NCBI RefSeq assembly: GCF_000004075.3
Contig: NC_026660.2
Location: forward strand, 21,765,498 to 21,829,497
Source of the DNA: Cucumis sativus
Lineage: Eukaryota; Streptophyta; Magnoliopsida; Cucurbitales; Cucurbitaceae
Length of the DNA stretch: 64,000 nt
Direction: 5' to 3'
A program made the position numbers and the translations under genes. Position 1 is the stretch's first letter; each line of letters starts with the position of its first letter. Of this stretch, positions 45,201 to 56,766 are shown in pieces. The notes below the pieces were generated by a model. It did not search any database and was not told the DNA's origin. It worked only from the letters and a program-made list of their open reading frames with translations.

Positions 45201-47911
45201 AACATCTTCCATGGCAAGCTTCTTTCCACCTCGACGTAAAGCCATTGGATCTGAAGCCAAACCAACTCCAAAGGGAATATGGTTCTCAACCTGAGCTGTA
45301 ATATGAACCTGTCAAAGAGGTAAAATATAAAATATTAAAAAATATTGTTCTCTTCAGCGTTGTGATAGAAATAGATAGCTCCATGTACTACAATAATGGC
45401 ATTTTCCTTCTATAACCTGGGTTGCGTTCCCCTCCTATGTGCATCTCAACTAAGGCCAAATGACAACCGCCTGACTCTACAACATTTGGTGTTGAGAAAC
45501 TTGAGATTTTAAATATCATAAAGGAGGCTTCACGGTTACGAGTTACAACCCATGACTACTAAAAAATACAACCGAACAGTTTTCTAATCCCACTGGCCAC
45601 TATTAAGCCAGCACAGGATGGTTACTACTATAATGAGAAATTACTATATGAAATAACAAATACAGGGGCAAGTCAACTTACATACACTTTGGAGGTTGTA
45701 CCAAAAGTTATAACATCTCCACTCGCAAGCTCGACTGGTTCACCCCAATGTCTACTTCCAGAATCAGGATTGTTAATTGGTTGAGAATTTAATAAGGTCC
45801 CGTTTAAGCTCCCCAAGTCCACAAGCTCCCATTTCATACTCTGCATATATACAAATTAATAGTTTAATAAAAAAAGAGAAAAAGAAAAAGAAAAAGAAAA
45901 GAAAAGAAAAGAAAGAAAGAAAGAAAGAAAGAAAGAACAACACACAAGTAAAACAAACACAAATGTAAATTGTAATTAGGTGATGAACCACTATAGCAAT
46001 GTTTACATTTAGATTCCATTTTATCAAGGCGTGCTTCCCTGAAACTTCTGAATCTTTCAGCTGTAAATCACTCTGAGGAACTCTTCCAAGCGTCAATGGG
46101 AGCCTCGATGTGTTTGCAGAATGTATTGAATATCGAACTCCACGAGAAGGACCGGAGGCGACCTCCAAAGTGAGGTAACTTCCTGCACTTCTAACAGAAA
46201 GATATGAAGGTATGTTTTACATACTCGCATACATTACATTTGATAATAGCCTCACTGAATAAACAAATGAGATGAGAAATTACTTCCATGTGAGATATCT
46301 TGACTTGCAATTTCGTGGAGTTGCTCACTTCCCGGACTCAGTTTTGCATGCTTTTGAACTTCTGGAATCTGGTTCGGAATCTGGTTCGGAAAGTAAGTAC
46401 GTTTAAGGGTTTGACCAACTGAAATAACTTCTAAAGGATTGGGAACTACATCTTGAACCAATCTATCACCTGAGAGAAATGAACAAACCAACAAAGAAAA
46501 TGAAGAATTAATAAACCATACACGGTGAGAAAGATACTTAAGGGAAATTGACACAGCAGAGTCAGTTACCCTGACTTGAATGGGGTGATGTAGGTGGCAG
46601 TCTTTGTTTATGAATTAGTCCCTGTAATCTTGGGGACCGAAAATGTCCATCAGTTTGAAGTGCACCCTCCAGATCATAATCAATGGGAGGCTCACTGAAT
46701 TGGTTTTGAGTGACATCCGCAGCATCAGAGACAAGGGGTCTCTCAAGGTCAAGGTCAGGAACCTGAAAGAAAACATGGGAGGTAGCACCATGTAAAGAAA
46801 ATTAAGAAGATGGTAGCCTCATATATCATACAACTAAAAATACATGATCGTTGCATCAATTCTTATCATTTTAAAAAATAATAATAAAGAAGATAAAAAG
46901 ATCACCAGGTATTCTACTTTTCAGAAATTTAAAAAATCAAATAAAGTAATCAAATAACAAAAGATTTTAATCGCTATCCTAGAAGCTAACATCTTTTACC
47001 AATTTTTGAAAGCTGGACTATAAAGTGCTTTTTTTTTTTCTTTTAAGAAATTCAAAATCAATATCTCGCCTCATAAATGCCAAACAACAAGAAAAAACAA
47101 GTCAATCAAGACTCAAAACATGTTGTCATCAATTAACATTACATCGGTTGGAGGCAGAAAGGCGGATAAGGATGACGAACGTTTTTTTAAAAAAAAATCA
47201 TATTTTAGAGAGCAGAATCTCAAAGGAGCTGAATCCAGCTATCAGGAAGCGAATGAAGGAGCTCCCTAAGAAAAGCCACATACACGAAACCATTAGCTAT
47301 ACACAACAGAACAGAAGAACAATTACTTATTTTCACCTAGTAGATTCCAATTATTCACTCCAGCATTTCCAGAGGAATATCACTCCACAAAAAGAAATTC
47401 CAGGAGACGTACAATAACAAAACCAATCCCCACAAATGAAAAAAAATATATATATATCGAACAAAACAATCAACACCCATCAATACAAAATCCAACCCAT
47501 CACAGGAAATAAACAAATCAATCCAAAAATAAAAGTACAAAAACCATCCAACTAAACCCCAATTTCTTGATCGCATCACAATTCACAACTGAAAAATAAA
47601 AAACTCCAAAAATTACAAACACAACATAAGAATTCATATCATTCCAATTCAAATTCTACAACGTATTAGCAATCAATCGGCAGCATTACATAAATAATGC
47701 AGAAATGTACAGAAACAAAAGGAGATGAAAGAAAAGAAAAGAAAACAAAATAAAATAAAATAAAAAAGAAAGGAAAAAAAACCTTGATGGTGCGAGAACG
47801 GGAATATGAAAAGAAACGCCATGGTTTACAGGTAATGAGGAGGAGAAGGAGGATGAGAAGCAACATAAGGAGAAGAAGAACGACAATGTTCCCAGGTATC
47901 GCCATCGTCAT
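42297..47911 (-). CDS. KAPP: Kinase-associated protein phosphatase (KAPP): membrane anchor, FHA, PP2C
   Basis: Exons (minus): 47911-47783, 46762-46570, 46469-46284, 46182-46007, 45840-45682, 45308-45165, 45084-45023, 44429-44294, 43871-43777, 43492-43377, 43290-43161, 42595-42541, 42458-42297. All are in frame, giving 580 aa (Arabidopsis KAPP is about 581). It binds phosphorylated receptor-like kinases through its FHA domain and dephosphorylates Ser/Thr, damping signalling. Seen: a Leu-rich membrane anchor (6-27); the FHA domain with LGR (201-203), SGKH (217-220) and SLNGT (239-243). PP2C motifs are MED (314-316), CDGHSG (336-341), ANVGDS (417-422), TEDH (436-439), ARMLGD (470-475), ASDGFWD (508-514) and KDNTS (557-561). 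All metal-binding Asp positions are intact, so the enzyme should be active. The start is the first of two Met codons (MTMAIPGN). The last 13 residues after FLDF extend past the PP2C fold. Confidence 0.94.
45414..45570 (-). mobile_element. Possible SINE-like insertion in KAPP intron 5
   Basis: The segment is richer in GC than the rest of the intron. On the minus strand it reads TCAGGCGGTTGTCATTTGGCC then TTAGTTGAGATGCACATAGGAGGGG. The TTAGTTGAG(A/G)TGC stretch resembles the 3' part of Au-type plant SINEs. Head boxes are not clear, so this is weak. Confidence 0.25.
45884..45940. repeat. GAAAA/GAAA microsatellite in KAPP intron 4
   Basis: A purine run AAAAGAAAAAGAAAAAG then (GAAAA)n and (GAAA)n at about 45884-45935, entirely intronic. 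On the transcript it is a long CT-rich tract lying upstream of the acceptor of the next exon. Confidence 0.8.
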
Positions 47912-49420
47912 CGCTCTCTCTCCCCTGTGAGGAAACAGATTTGGCTGGCCCTGGGGTTTTCGCGAGAAGGTCGCTTTGAAATGGTCGCAACTCCCACATC
48001 CCTCTCTAAATCATCAAACATTTTCCCATTTCTTGCTTTTTAGCAAATTATTAAAATAAATATTATTTCATTTTACTCCCTAAAACCTTCTAATTTTCTT
48101 TCCTTCTAATCCTTTAACTTTCCTAAATATCATTCTTTTACTCCAAACTTTCAAATTTATTGTAATTCAATCCTTTAACTTGTAATAACTTGTTTTTTTG
48201 TTTTCTATTTTTTCTAATATGGTTCTCTTTTTTAAAAAAAAAAATCCAAATTCTATAATAAAATTGGATATTTTTTTAAAGAACTTCTATAGTTGGCAGT
48301 TTTTAAATTTAGAAGAGCAAAACATACATTTATAGAAAAAAATATATTGATAGTAAATAATCTTTAAAAAAAAAAACTCAAAAACAATTATTAGCTCTAT
48401 CTTAAATTTAGATGAATGGATGTTGGTCTCTCTTTACTTATTTGCCTTGCTTTGCTTGTATTGGCATATCAGTACATATCTTGTAGTTGCATACATGAGC
48501 AAGACAGAACAAGCTACAAGGATGGAAATCAATCTATATATTTTGATAATTTGAAGGGAAAAGAAAATAATAGAACAAAATGATTTGGAGTTTATCGTTT
48601 GAGCAAAGTTTACGAAGTAGTAATCCATTAAATATCTTATCGTTTGAGCAAATTTTGAACATCACCATCAAGAGTTTAGTTCAATTTACATTCGTATGCA
48701 CATGAAAAGGTTCTCGTGTTAAAAATTTCACTCCTAATTAGACTTTATAAAAAATATTTGAATGTAAAATTTTGTTTGCAGCTTTATTATCTCCACCGAC
48801 TCTCTAATAACCTTACGAAAATATTTGGTATGCTACAGAAGCGCCAAAACAATTAAGAAAAAAAAACATTTAAACATTTCAAAATTGATTAAAGTCGAAC
48901 ACATACCTATAAAAGTTGGGTAAACATTATACTTTTTAAACCTTAAATATATTATTTAAAAAAAAGATACATTATAGTATGAACCACATCAAATTTTTAA
49001 TTAATTGAACTATAACTTACTTACAAACAAGTGGATGACCTAAACTTCAATTATTTTAAGTATTTTTAGATAACTATTTCTTTTAAGTTTTCGATAATTA
49101 TAAGCATTAATTTATTTATTTTATTAAATATTTTTATATTTACTTGTTATCTATATTTTAAAAAACTATATCAAAATGAAAAATGAAGAAATAGATAAAT
49201 TTGTTTTCTTTTTCTGAAATCTGTTAAAGATGCAAAAAATGGGTATAAAATATAGAAAATATTTTTTTGTTCAAAAAAAGAAAAAAGCAAAATAGTTTTT
49301 CTTTTTTTTTTTTTAAATGAAGTATGAGTTATTAATATACTTTAATATTATTATTTTATTTGTCTCTCTCTTTGTCTCGAAGACAAATAAAACTATTAAT
49401 AAATTAGGTAAATGGATAGT
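47912..49420. other. KAPP promoter and AT-rich flank
   Basis: 47912 to about 48010 is GC-richer (GGCTGGCCCTGGGG, TTTTCGCGAGAAGG) and is the likely leader and proximal promoter of KAPP. Beyond that the DNA is AT-rich without a supportable gene. Confidence 0.45.
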
Positions 49421-49429
49421 TTGCATTAC

Positions 49430-49640
49430 TTTATCACATCAAATGCGATCGTGGCAGCTTGTGAAAGCTCTCTGCCCCACAAACCATTAAATGTTCCGAT
49501 CGCGATTCACGGAATAGTCATAAGCGGGCCGATAAGTCCGGCCTGATGCTCGCTACAGGGTTTTGGGCCAACAAAATTCAATTGGGCCTTTCTTTATACA
49601 ATGGGCCTCTTAAATCTGGCGAAACTTTACCATGAGAAAT
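49430..49640. promoter_or_regulatory. GC-rich promoter-like island with no adjacent gene
   Basis: An island of clearly higher GC within very AT-rich DNA. It carries TGCGATCG and CGATCGCG palindromic words, then AAGCGGGCCG and GTCCGGCC. Three TGGGCC/GGGCC elements follow (about 49565, 49584 and 49602). A hairpin can be drawn from GTGGCAGCTT (about 49451) to CTGCCCCAC (about 49482). The motif density is typical of a Pol II promoter, but KAPP ends its leader 1.4 kb to the left and nothing coding follows to the right. Confidence 0.35.
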
Positions 49641-52600
49641 TTTTGTTTTGGGGTTAACAACATACTCTTCAATTTCAAAAACAACTAAACTTAATTCAAC
49701 ATAGCTCAGCTATGGATTAATGATCGAGATATTTATAGTTTCATTTTCAATAGCGTAGGTATATATGAAAGATAAAATATATAAAAAAAACGTTTAGTAA
49801 AAATATACGGGATGAAAATATTTGAATCTCTAACTTTTTTGTCGATGATATATGTTTTTGTTTTTATCACAACAAGCGTATGATATGTAAATTTTTAATT
49901 TATGACTTCAAAATAAGACGTAATGTCGATTACATATTAGTTATGTTGTGCTTATGTTGACGTATAAATCTTCGAATGACTACATTATTGTTGTGACCTA
50001 ATTCAAATATTTGGCCATTTAGTGTTTTATATAAAGAAAATTTATAGTCAAATAGTTTTGTATTCAAAATTTGCATGACGTTTCTTTATATCTAACCAAT
50101 TTTTTTTCAAGTCATTTTAATTTTTTTTATTTGAAATTCAAGCCTTTGTAAATCTCAAAGTTGAAGATATATAAACTATTGATTAAGAGGTTATCTTGTA
50201 TCATTAACGACAATGAATAATTAACCATAAACATACCATTTGAAGAAATTATACTAATTGACAACTTTAATTAAAGTGAAGAATTTACTTTGCTCGGTTA
50301 AAATTTGAAGTTTGTTGGATAGTCAATATATGTGTGTATTAAGTAAAAAAAAACCCTATCAAAAAATTAGAAGCAAAAGAGAAGGGTTGTAAACTTATGT
50401 TTTTAAAATGTAAATACATAATTCAATTGCTCTTTATTTATTTGTTGGTTGTGGTTTAAACCTATCATTAAATATATGTAAAAAAATGTTCACTGTATTC
50501 TTAAAAAAAAAAAAAATCGTAGTATAGAATTTTAACGTACAAAACATAACCCCACGTAGTATTAATTTAAAAGTTTGTACTATTCTAAAAAAAAAAATCA
50601 TAATCATACCACAATCTCTATTAAACAACAATCACAATCAAAATAAGTATAGCTTAACCAATTAATATGAAAGGTTACAATAACCTCAAGATTACATATC
50701 TGATCTCACAATTAAAAAAACCATTAATAATCATAAAAGAAAAGAGTTGGATGCGCATTTCCCTATACTAAAATAATAATAATAATAAAATTTATCTTCT
50801 AAAAAAGAAAAAAAAAACACAAAATTTCAAATTTCCATAAACTATTCTTACTCCTCCTAAGCTTCTTTTTTTTTTCTCACAACAACAATAAATAGAGATA
50901 TATACACATATAAACACAAACTAATTGAATCAACACAATAGATTCAACCATAGACAAATTTAAATATATGAATATTTAAAAAAGAAAACACTTTTTTATT
51001 AAAGGAAACAAAAAAAGTTTATAGAATTATTGTCAATCATACCTTATTGCAGGTGGTAGGATGTGAAGAGAGATCTTCAATTTGAACCATTCTTTAGATA
51101 CATATATTTTTTCGAATGCTATAACAAAAATCATAATGTTAGGAGAGAAGAACCAAATTTATAAATCTATATTTCTCTACAACAATAATTCTTATTATGA
51201 GGCTATTTGTTATAAACATAAAATACATACCAAGTATGGAATGGAAGTGGAAAGAATTTGGATACTAATTTTGATTGCTCATCATTATTTATAAATGGAA
51301 GTCACATAAAGAATTTGACTAATGCATTAATTATATTAATCAAACTACCAACAATCTCTTTTATAATAACTTTTGCAGTTTTCAATTTAATGCTAAACTC
51401 AAGTTATTTTCTTAATGTTCTTCTAGAACAGGGTAATAAATTTTGTGTAAAATTGAAATTTGTATAAACAATTGTAAAGGTATTTTCCATTTTTTTAATT
51501 AAAAAATATTTTGAAACAAAATACAATATTTTCTATCATTTGTCCTAAAATATATATTAACCTTAATAGAAAATGCATACAAAGATTACAATAACAAACA
51601 AACCGTAGTTTAAGAGATGTAGACACTACTCATAGAATCAAGATCACTACATATTAAAAGCATTTCACTTCACGATGTTCAAATTTAAAATTGTTCATAA
51701 CATAAGGACACTATTTACGATATTTTTATTGGTTTTGTGTGAGTTTATGGATATTTTTAAAACAAAATTGCTCGTAAAGTTTAAGTTCAAAGCTATGAAA
51801 CGAGTACACATCTCGAAACAAGATATGTTTCTCATTTTCTACTATTGTTTTGTAGCAGATGCATACTTTTAATATACTCTCTCCTATAAATATTAATATA
51901 ACATATGATTAATATAATATAATTATTAATTCATAATTTCAAGTTATAAAACTGTTGAATAATATTATTATATTATTTCTACGTACATGTTGAGATTTAT
52001 TTACGTAGATAAGCAACTACATAAAGTTTCTATATTTATAAACTCGAAAATAAAAAATCACTTATCATATTGTTTTGCAATAGATTTAGTTGTTTAAGAA
52101 TATAATTGATACTGTGGTAAACACTATATATATATATATAATTGAAGAGAAAGAAAGGTAAGTATGATGGTACGGTCAACAAAGGTGAGAGGGAGAAATG
52201 CAATGCATATAATAGCTTTTTGGAGTAGTCCTTTGTTTGAGCTATGAATTAGATTCTCTCTACTCTCTCCTAATAAAGTCTACATTACAATAATAATATG
52301 AATTAATCTCAATGTTAAACTTAAACAAAAGAAAAATATGAATAATATTTTTATAATCAAAGTGCTTTGCTTTGTAGGGGTTTTATTCATTTTCCTCAAA
52401 GCATCATCACGCATACTCCTCTTTTATTATTTTAATTCTTTTCTTTTTCTTTTATAAATAAACACCATAGTCATGATCTAATTATTAATGTAAAAACCGT
52501 GTGTGATTCTTACTGAGTTTTTAAAAAGGTGATCAAAATCATTATATATTGCTTCATTAATTCATTCCTATTTCCAAATTTCCAACTTTTCATGCATGGA

Positions 52601-55340
52601 TAATTTAGACTTAGTTATCATATTTAAAATCATGGTTGGATGTCATTTGATTTTAAAAGAAAATGGATGAAAACTGTCTGCTATCATTTTTACTATTTAT
52701 TTAACAAATTAAAATAGTGTACACCTCAAACAAATATAATTACAATTAAGACTAAAACAATATACATCCAAAACTCAATCTATATATTATAATCCAACTA
52801 TAATAATCATATGTTTGTTCCAAACACAAACCATTACATTCCAACGGTAATAACCAATTCCTTGCCCCCAAACGCTCTCTAAAATAAGTTGGATTTCCAT
52901 GCACTTCTCATAATAACAATATTTTTCTAGGTTCATCTCGAGCAAGATTGACTCTCGAGATTTTGTTCCTTTTTCGACAGTTTATATAATCTATGCTAAG
53001 TAGCCTAAAACAATTGATAAGTTGCAAAATTTTAACTTATCAACAAAATTTGAGTGATCCATCTCGATCCTCCAAAATGAAAAAAAAATTATTCAAACAT
53101 TAAAAAAAAAGTACTAAAACTCAAGGAAGATGTTACTTCTCACCATTTTCCTATCATCCATATATTTTAGGTCATATTCACACCAAACTATAAATTAAAT
53201 AGATTTTTCTTCCCAAGACCATGTTCTTGATTTTTCTAACTTTTCCCATTGGAGGTGTAAGTTTGAATGGATTAGAACAAACAAAAATATTATATAATTA
53301 TTGTTTAGAAAAGGAAGAAGAAGGTAACTAATAATAGTATATGGTATAAAATAGTACATATAGCATATGTTATATCATATATATTTAATCTAAATTATGC
53401 CCACTTCATATAAAGTTAGGGGACATGCATACTTAAAAGTTTATAAAGTGTGTCAACTAAGGTACAAAAGAAAACTATATATTACATATATGTTTCTATA
53501 CAGTTGCCAAAGGTATGCATAATATAATATGTTGTAATGGGAAAGGAAGAGGATCCTAAACATCTATATAGGGAAGGTTTTCATAGGGCACAACTATAAA
53601 AGGTACTCTTCAAGTGGCCTATACTATACTATATATGGTGTCCTATAAATAAACAACTTTTCCCGGAAGGAAGGAAACTACATCTTTACCCTTCGCCCTT
53701 AGAAAAAATTTAATTTAAATTAATTATAAAGTTTGTGATCTAACAATTATTTGTCTCGATAAATATGTAAACTCGTTGAATTGTAAAGAGTCTCTATGGT
53801 TTGATAAAAACTGCATAATAATTAATGGTGAAAATATTTATAAAATATAACAAAATTTTATATTCTGTATTAATGTTTATTAGTACTTGAGACTAATAGA
53901 ATTTAAAATTTCGTGTAATTTGTTTTGTAATATATAGGATAAGTTTTAATTATAAATTATTGAGATTAGATTTTTTTTTTTATAAAGGGGAAAGTTACGA
54001 TTAAACTATGTGAATTTTAAAAAGATGTATAAAAGTATTGAGTTCTCTTCAACTTTCCACTTTTGTATCCACCACATGAAAAGGTAACTAATATGTTATT
54101 GAATTTATTAATTTTTTAAGAAAATAAATAATTGATTTACTAAAAAGATTAATTTTATTTATGACTATATCGTTTGATTTTAAAAGTAATATACTTTTAA
54201 TTTTATTTAAAAGAAATATTCTAACTGATACTCGAACTTATAATTTTATGTGTAATATGTAAATCAATTCATCGCATGATCTTTAAAAAATATTGACATA
54301 TAATGGTATATTTCACTACTAAATTAAAGTTTAGAAAATTAAAATTATAGTTAAAAAACTAAGTAACTTACCGAAAATATGTAACTACAACAAAAACTAG
54401 ATAAACATAAACTTCAAAAGGTATAACGTGACTTTAAAAGTTTAAAAGATCAAATTTGTATTAAAACTTATCGATACTTTATCCACACATGAAATGAACG
54501 GTGCGTACATGCATGTATGCATGTATTACATAAATATTATGTTATAAACGTGAGAAATATTTTTAAAAGAAACTAAAATATAAAAATATGAACATAAATA
54601 TAGCATATGAATAGGATGACAAAGAGAATATTTATATAATAAATAAATACATGAGACAGTTGATAGTGAGAGAGTAAGAAAAAAGAAAACTTTGGGTGGT
54701 AGAATGAATCCTTTGGTTTGGTCTATCTATTTTATATTATAAAAGAGATTATTAATTGTAATGTCTATTGTCTATATAGAGTAATCTAATAGCTGTAAAA
54801 AGGGGTCTTTTTGCAAGGCAACAGCTACTACCAAAAAAGCATAATCCAAAATAAGGAAATTTGTCCTTAAAGTATTTATATCACATTTACACAACTTTCC
54901 ATTGTTACCCTTTAGCACAAAAGGAATTTGCTTTAACAAATGTTTGGACTTAGGTATATAGTACTATGGGTAACATAAGTAATTGTATTTCAAATTTAGA
55001 TGTGAAATTGAATAAGTAATTATATAATTGATACTTTTGAGATCACCTTATTCTTTTGGCCCATGATGTTTCCATGCATGTGGATGGATTAGAGTAATTA
55101 AAACTATTAGATAAACATCAATAACATTATATAGTAATTGATAGTATGTTACGTAAATATTAAGTTTTATATAAAATCAAATGATAATGAAATGAGTAGC
55201 TAATATATCTTACAAAGACTATGAGGGTCGTTCCTCATTTTTTTAATGTAAGATTATCCTTAATGGAAACATATGAGTTTTAGAGGGTGTAGAGATATTT
55301 AAAAACCAAATAACTATGTGCTTTTACGTTGGCAATTAGT
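49641..55340. other. Gene-free AT-rich region
   Basis: About 5.7 kb without a supportable gene. It contains homopolymers, (TA)n at about 52126-52140, a dispersed-repeat fragment at 52692-52880, and RY-like CATGCATG words at about 54505-54525. Short open frames near 51.1-51.9 kb are Ile/Phe/Tyr-rich artefacts of AT content. Confidence 0.5.
52692..52880. mobile_element. hAT-like element end, second copy of the 25.5-kb repeat
   Basis: Shares ordered blocks with 25513-25600 and extends to a GC-richer terminus CCTTGCCCCCAAACGCTCTC. The TTTGTTCCAAACACAAACCATTACA and AATAACCAATTCC words are typical of the inner end of a foldback DNA transposon. The opposite end is not identified. Confidence 0.4.
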
Positions 55341-55359
55341 AAAAAATGATCTCACACAT

Positions 55360-55505
55360 ATTGATAATGCGATCAAAATCTCACATCGGTTAAGATCATA
55401 TTGTGATACCATGTTGAGAGGGGCTAATAAGATATTATTGTGGTGAGATATATGGAGTGTCATCATCTGTGACAATTGTATGCCTCGGTAGAATCTAACA
55501 AAGAA
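55360..55505 (-). mobile_element. LTR/primer-binding-site fragment, minus orientation
   Basis: On the minus strand an LTR-like tail ends CCCCTCTCAACA and is followed by TGGTATCAC. This resembles the initiator-Met tRNA primer-binding site TGGTATCAGAGC used by plant retrotransposons. Next come AATATGATCTTAACCGATGTG and AGA. No coding domain remains. Confidence 0.35.
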
Positions 55506-55950
55506 AGTCATGAGAGTCAAGGGTTGTTTGGGTTGATGAATTGAGTTTTGAAGTTTTGAATTCATATGTTTGTAAAGTTTGAAAGATGTATTTGGAGTGG
55601 AAAGTTATTTGATTTAAAGTAATAATAACAAGTAAGTTTAATTACTTTTAGATTACACTTTTTTTATTTGCTTTTAACTTTTTTGTTTCACACTTCAGTT
55701 GCAAAACTGCACATATATTTTTCTACAATTTTAGCACTCAATTAAAATATCAATTTAAAACCTTCACATATATTTTTACAATTTTTTTTATGTGCAACCA
55801 TTTGTCTTTGTATTGATAGACAAAATACTCTTGTTTGATACAAACAATAAAACTACAATATACTTTATGTTAGTGAAATATATATGAGTGTAATATTCAC
55901 GCACAATATACTTTATGAGTGCAATAATTTAAGGGTTGATTATTCATGCA

Positions 55951-56154
55951 TGTTGGTATTATGAATGTGATGAAAGTCATTCCATATTGGCTAGATAAGG
56001 GGATAATTGTAGCTAGGTATATAAGAGAATGCAACTATTCACCAATGACATGGGTCCTTTTGAGAAAAACCAAAAGTAAAGGCATGAAGGTCTATGTCGA
56101 AGTAGACAATATCATACAATTATAGAGATATATGAAGGTCTGTTATACCCAACA
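55951..56154 (+). mobile_element. Solo LTR or TRIM remnant
   Basis: Begins TGTTGGTATTATG and ends CCCAACA, then TGTGATATAAACC in the primer-binding position. The interior contains words typical of small plant LTRs: ATTCCATATTGGCTAGATAAGG, GGGTCCTTTTGAGAAAA.CC, AAAGGCATGAAGG and GTAGACAATATCATACAATTA. It is 204 bp long and no partner LTR was found. Confidence 0.5.
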
Positions 56155-56329
56155 TGTGATATAAACCAGCTGATTCAACTAGGCTCTAACTCTAGCCATG
56201 TTGGTAGAATTCTTAGGTTTCGAACAAAGAAGTAGAAACTCTTAGAAGATACATTCATGGTGATATCTATACGTGATTGGCAACAAAGATGGTAATCCAC
56301 AAAATTGTACATTAAAAGTGGTGTTTACT

Positions 56330-56530
56330 AGAGATGGTTGTCAGAGGTGGTCTTCAACGAGGGTGGTGGTCATCGAAACATAGCTGAAATGAGTCAGCAG
56401 TAGTCATCAATAATGGTGGTTGTAGTTGGAGTTGGTTGTTAGAGGGTAGTTACGTTGTCGAAAGTGGTTGTCAGAATTGGCCATAAAAAATGGTCGTTAG
56501 AGCATGTCACCGACAACGATTTTCAACAAA
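56330..56530. repeat. Degenerate GTGGTYGTC minisatellite
   Basis: Repeated words of the type GTGGTTGTCAGAGGTGGTC, GGTGGTGGTCATCG, GGTGGTTGTAGTTGG, GTGGTTGTCAGAATTGG and TGGTCGTTAGAG occur at irregular intervals within the larger element. There is no open frame through it. Confidence 0.5.
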
Positions 56531-56766
56531 TTAAAGTTATTCATGGCAATGGTTGACGAATAAAGTTATTAGAAATATTAGAGGGATCGAGAGAGAAAAA
56601 GAGGTAAAGATCGTGAAGTTCTTTATAAAAGTGCAAAGTGTAATAGTAATCATGGTAGAAGTTAAAGTAGAGTTGGTTATTTTACATCAACATCACAAGT
56701 TGGTAGGCCAAACATTGAGTTGAACTCAACTCAACTCAACTCATTTCAATGCCCTAAACACCCCTT

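Larger units (their letters stand above)
55519..56766. mobile_element. About 1.25-kb element with inverted ends, carrying a nested LTR
   Basis: The left end AAGGGTTGTTTGGGTTGATG and the right end, reverse-complemented AAGGGGTGTTTAGGGCATTG, form an imperfect inverted repeat that continues through ATTGAGTT/TGAGTTGAGTT. The 8-bp flanks TGAGAGTC and CAAGAGTG match at five positions, compatible with an aged hAT-type target duplication. Inside are an LTR-like segment (55951-56154) and a degenerate GTGGTYGTC repeat (56330-56530). No transposase frame is present. Confidence 0.45.

Noticed and set aside
47025..47417. 130-codon plus-strand frame in KAPP intron 1
   Set aside because: It lies entirely in an intron of a well-defined gene. 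The composition is AT-driven and no domain is visible.
51082..51872. Several small plus-strand frames near 51 kb
   Set aside because: They are Ile/Phe/Tyr/Asn-rich, as expected from AT-rich DNA. They lack splice context and family resemblance.
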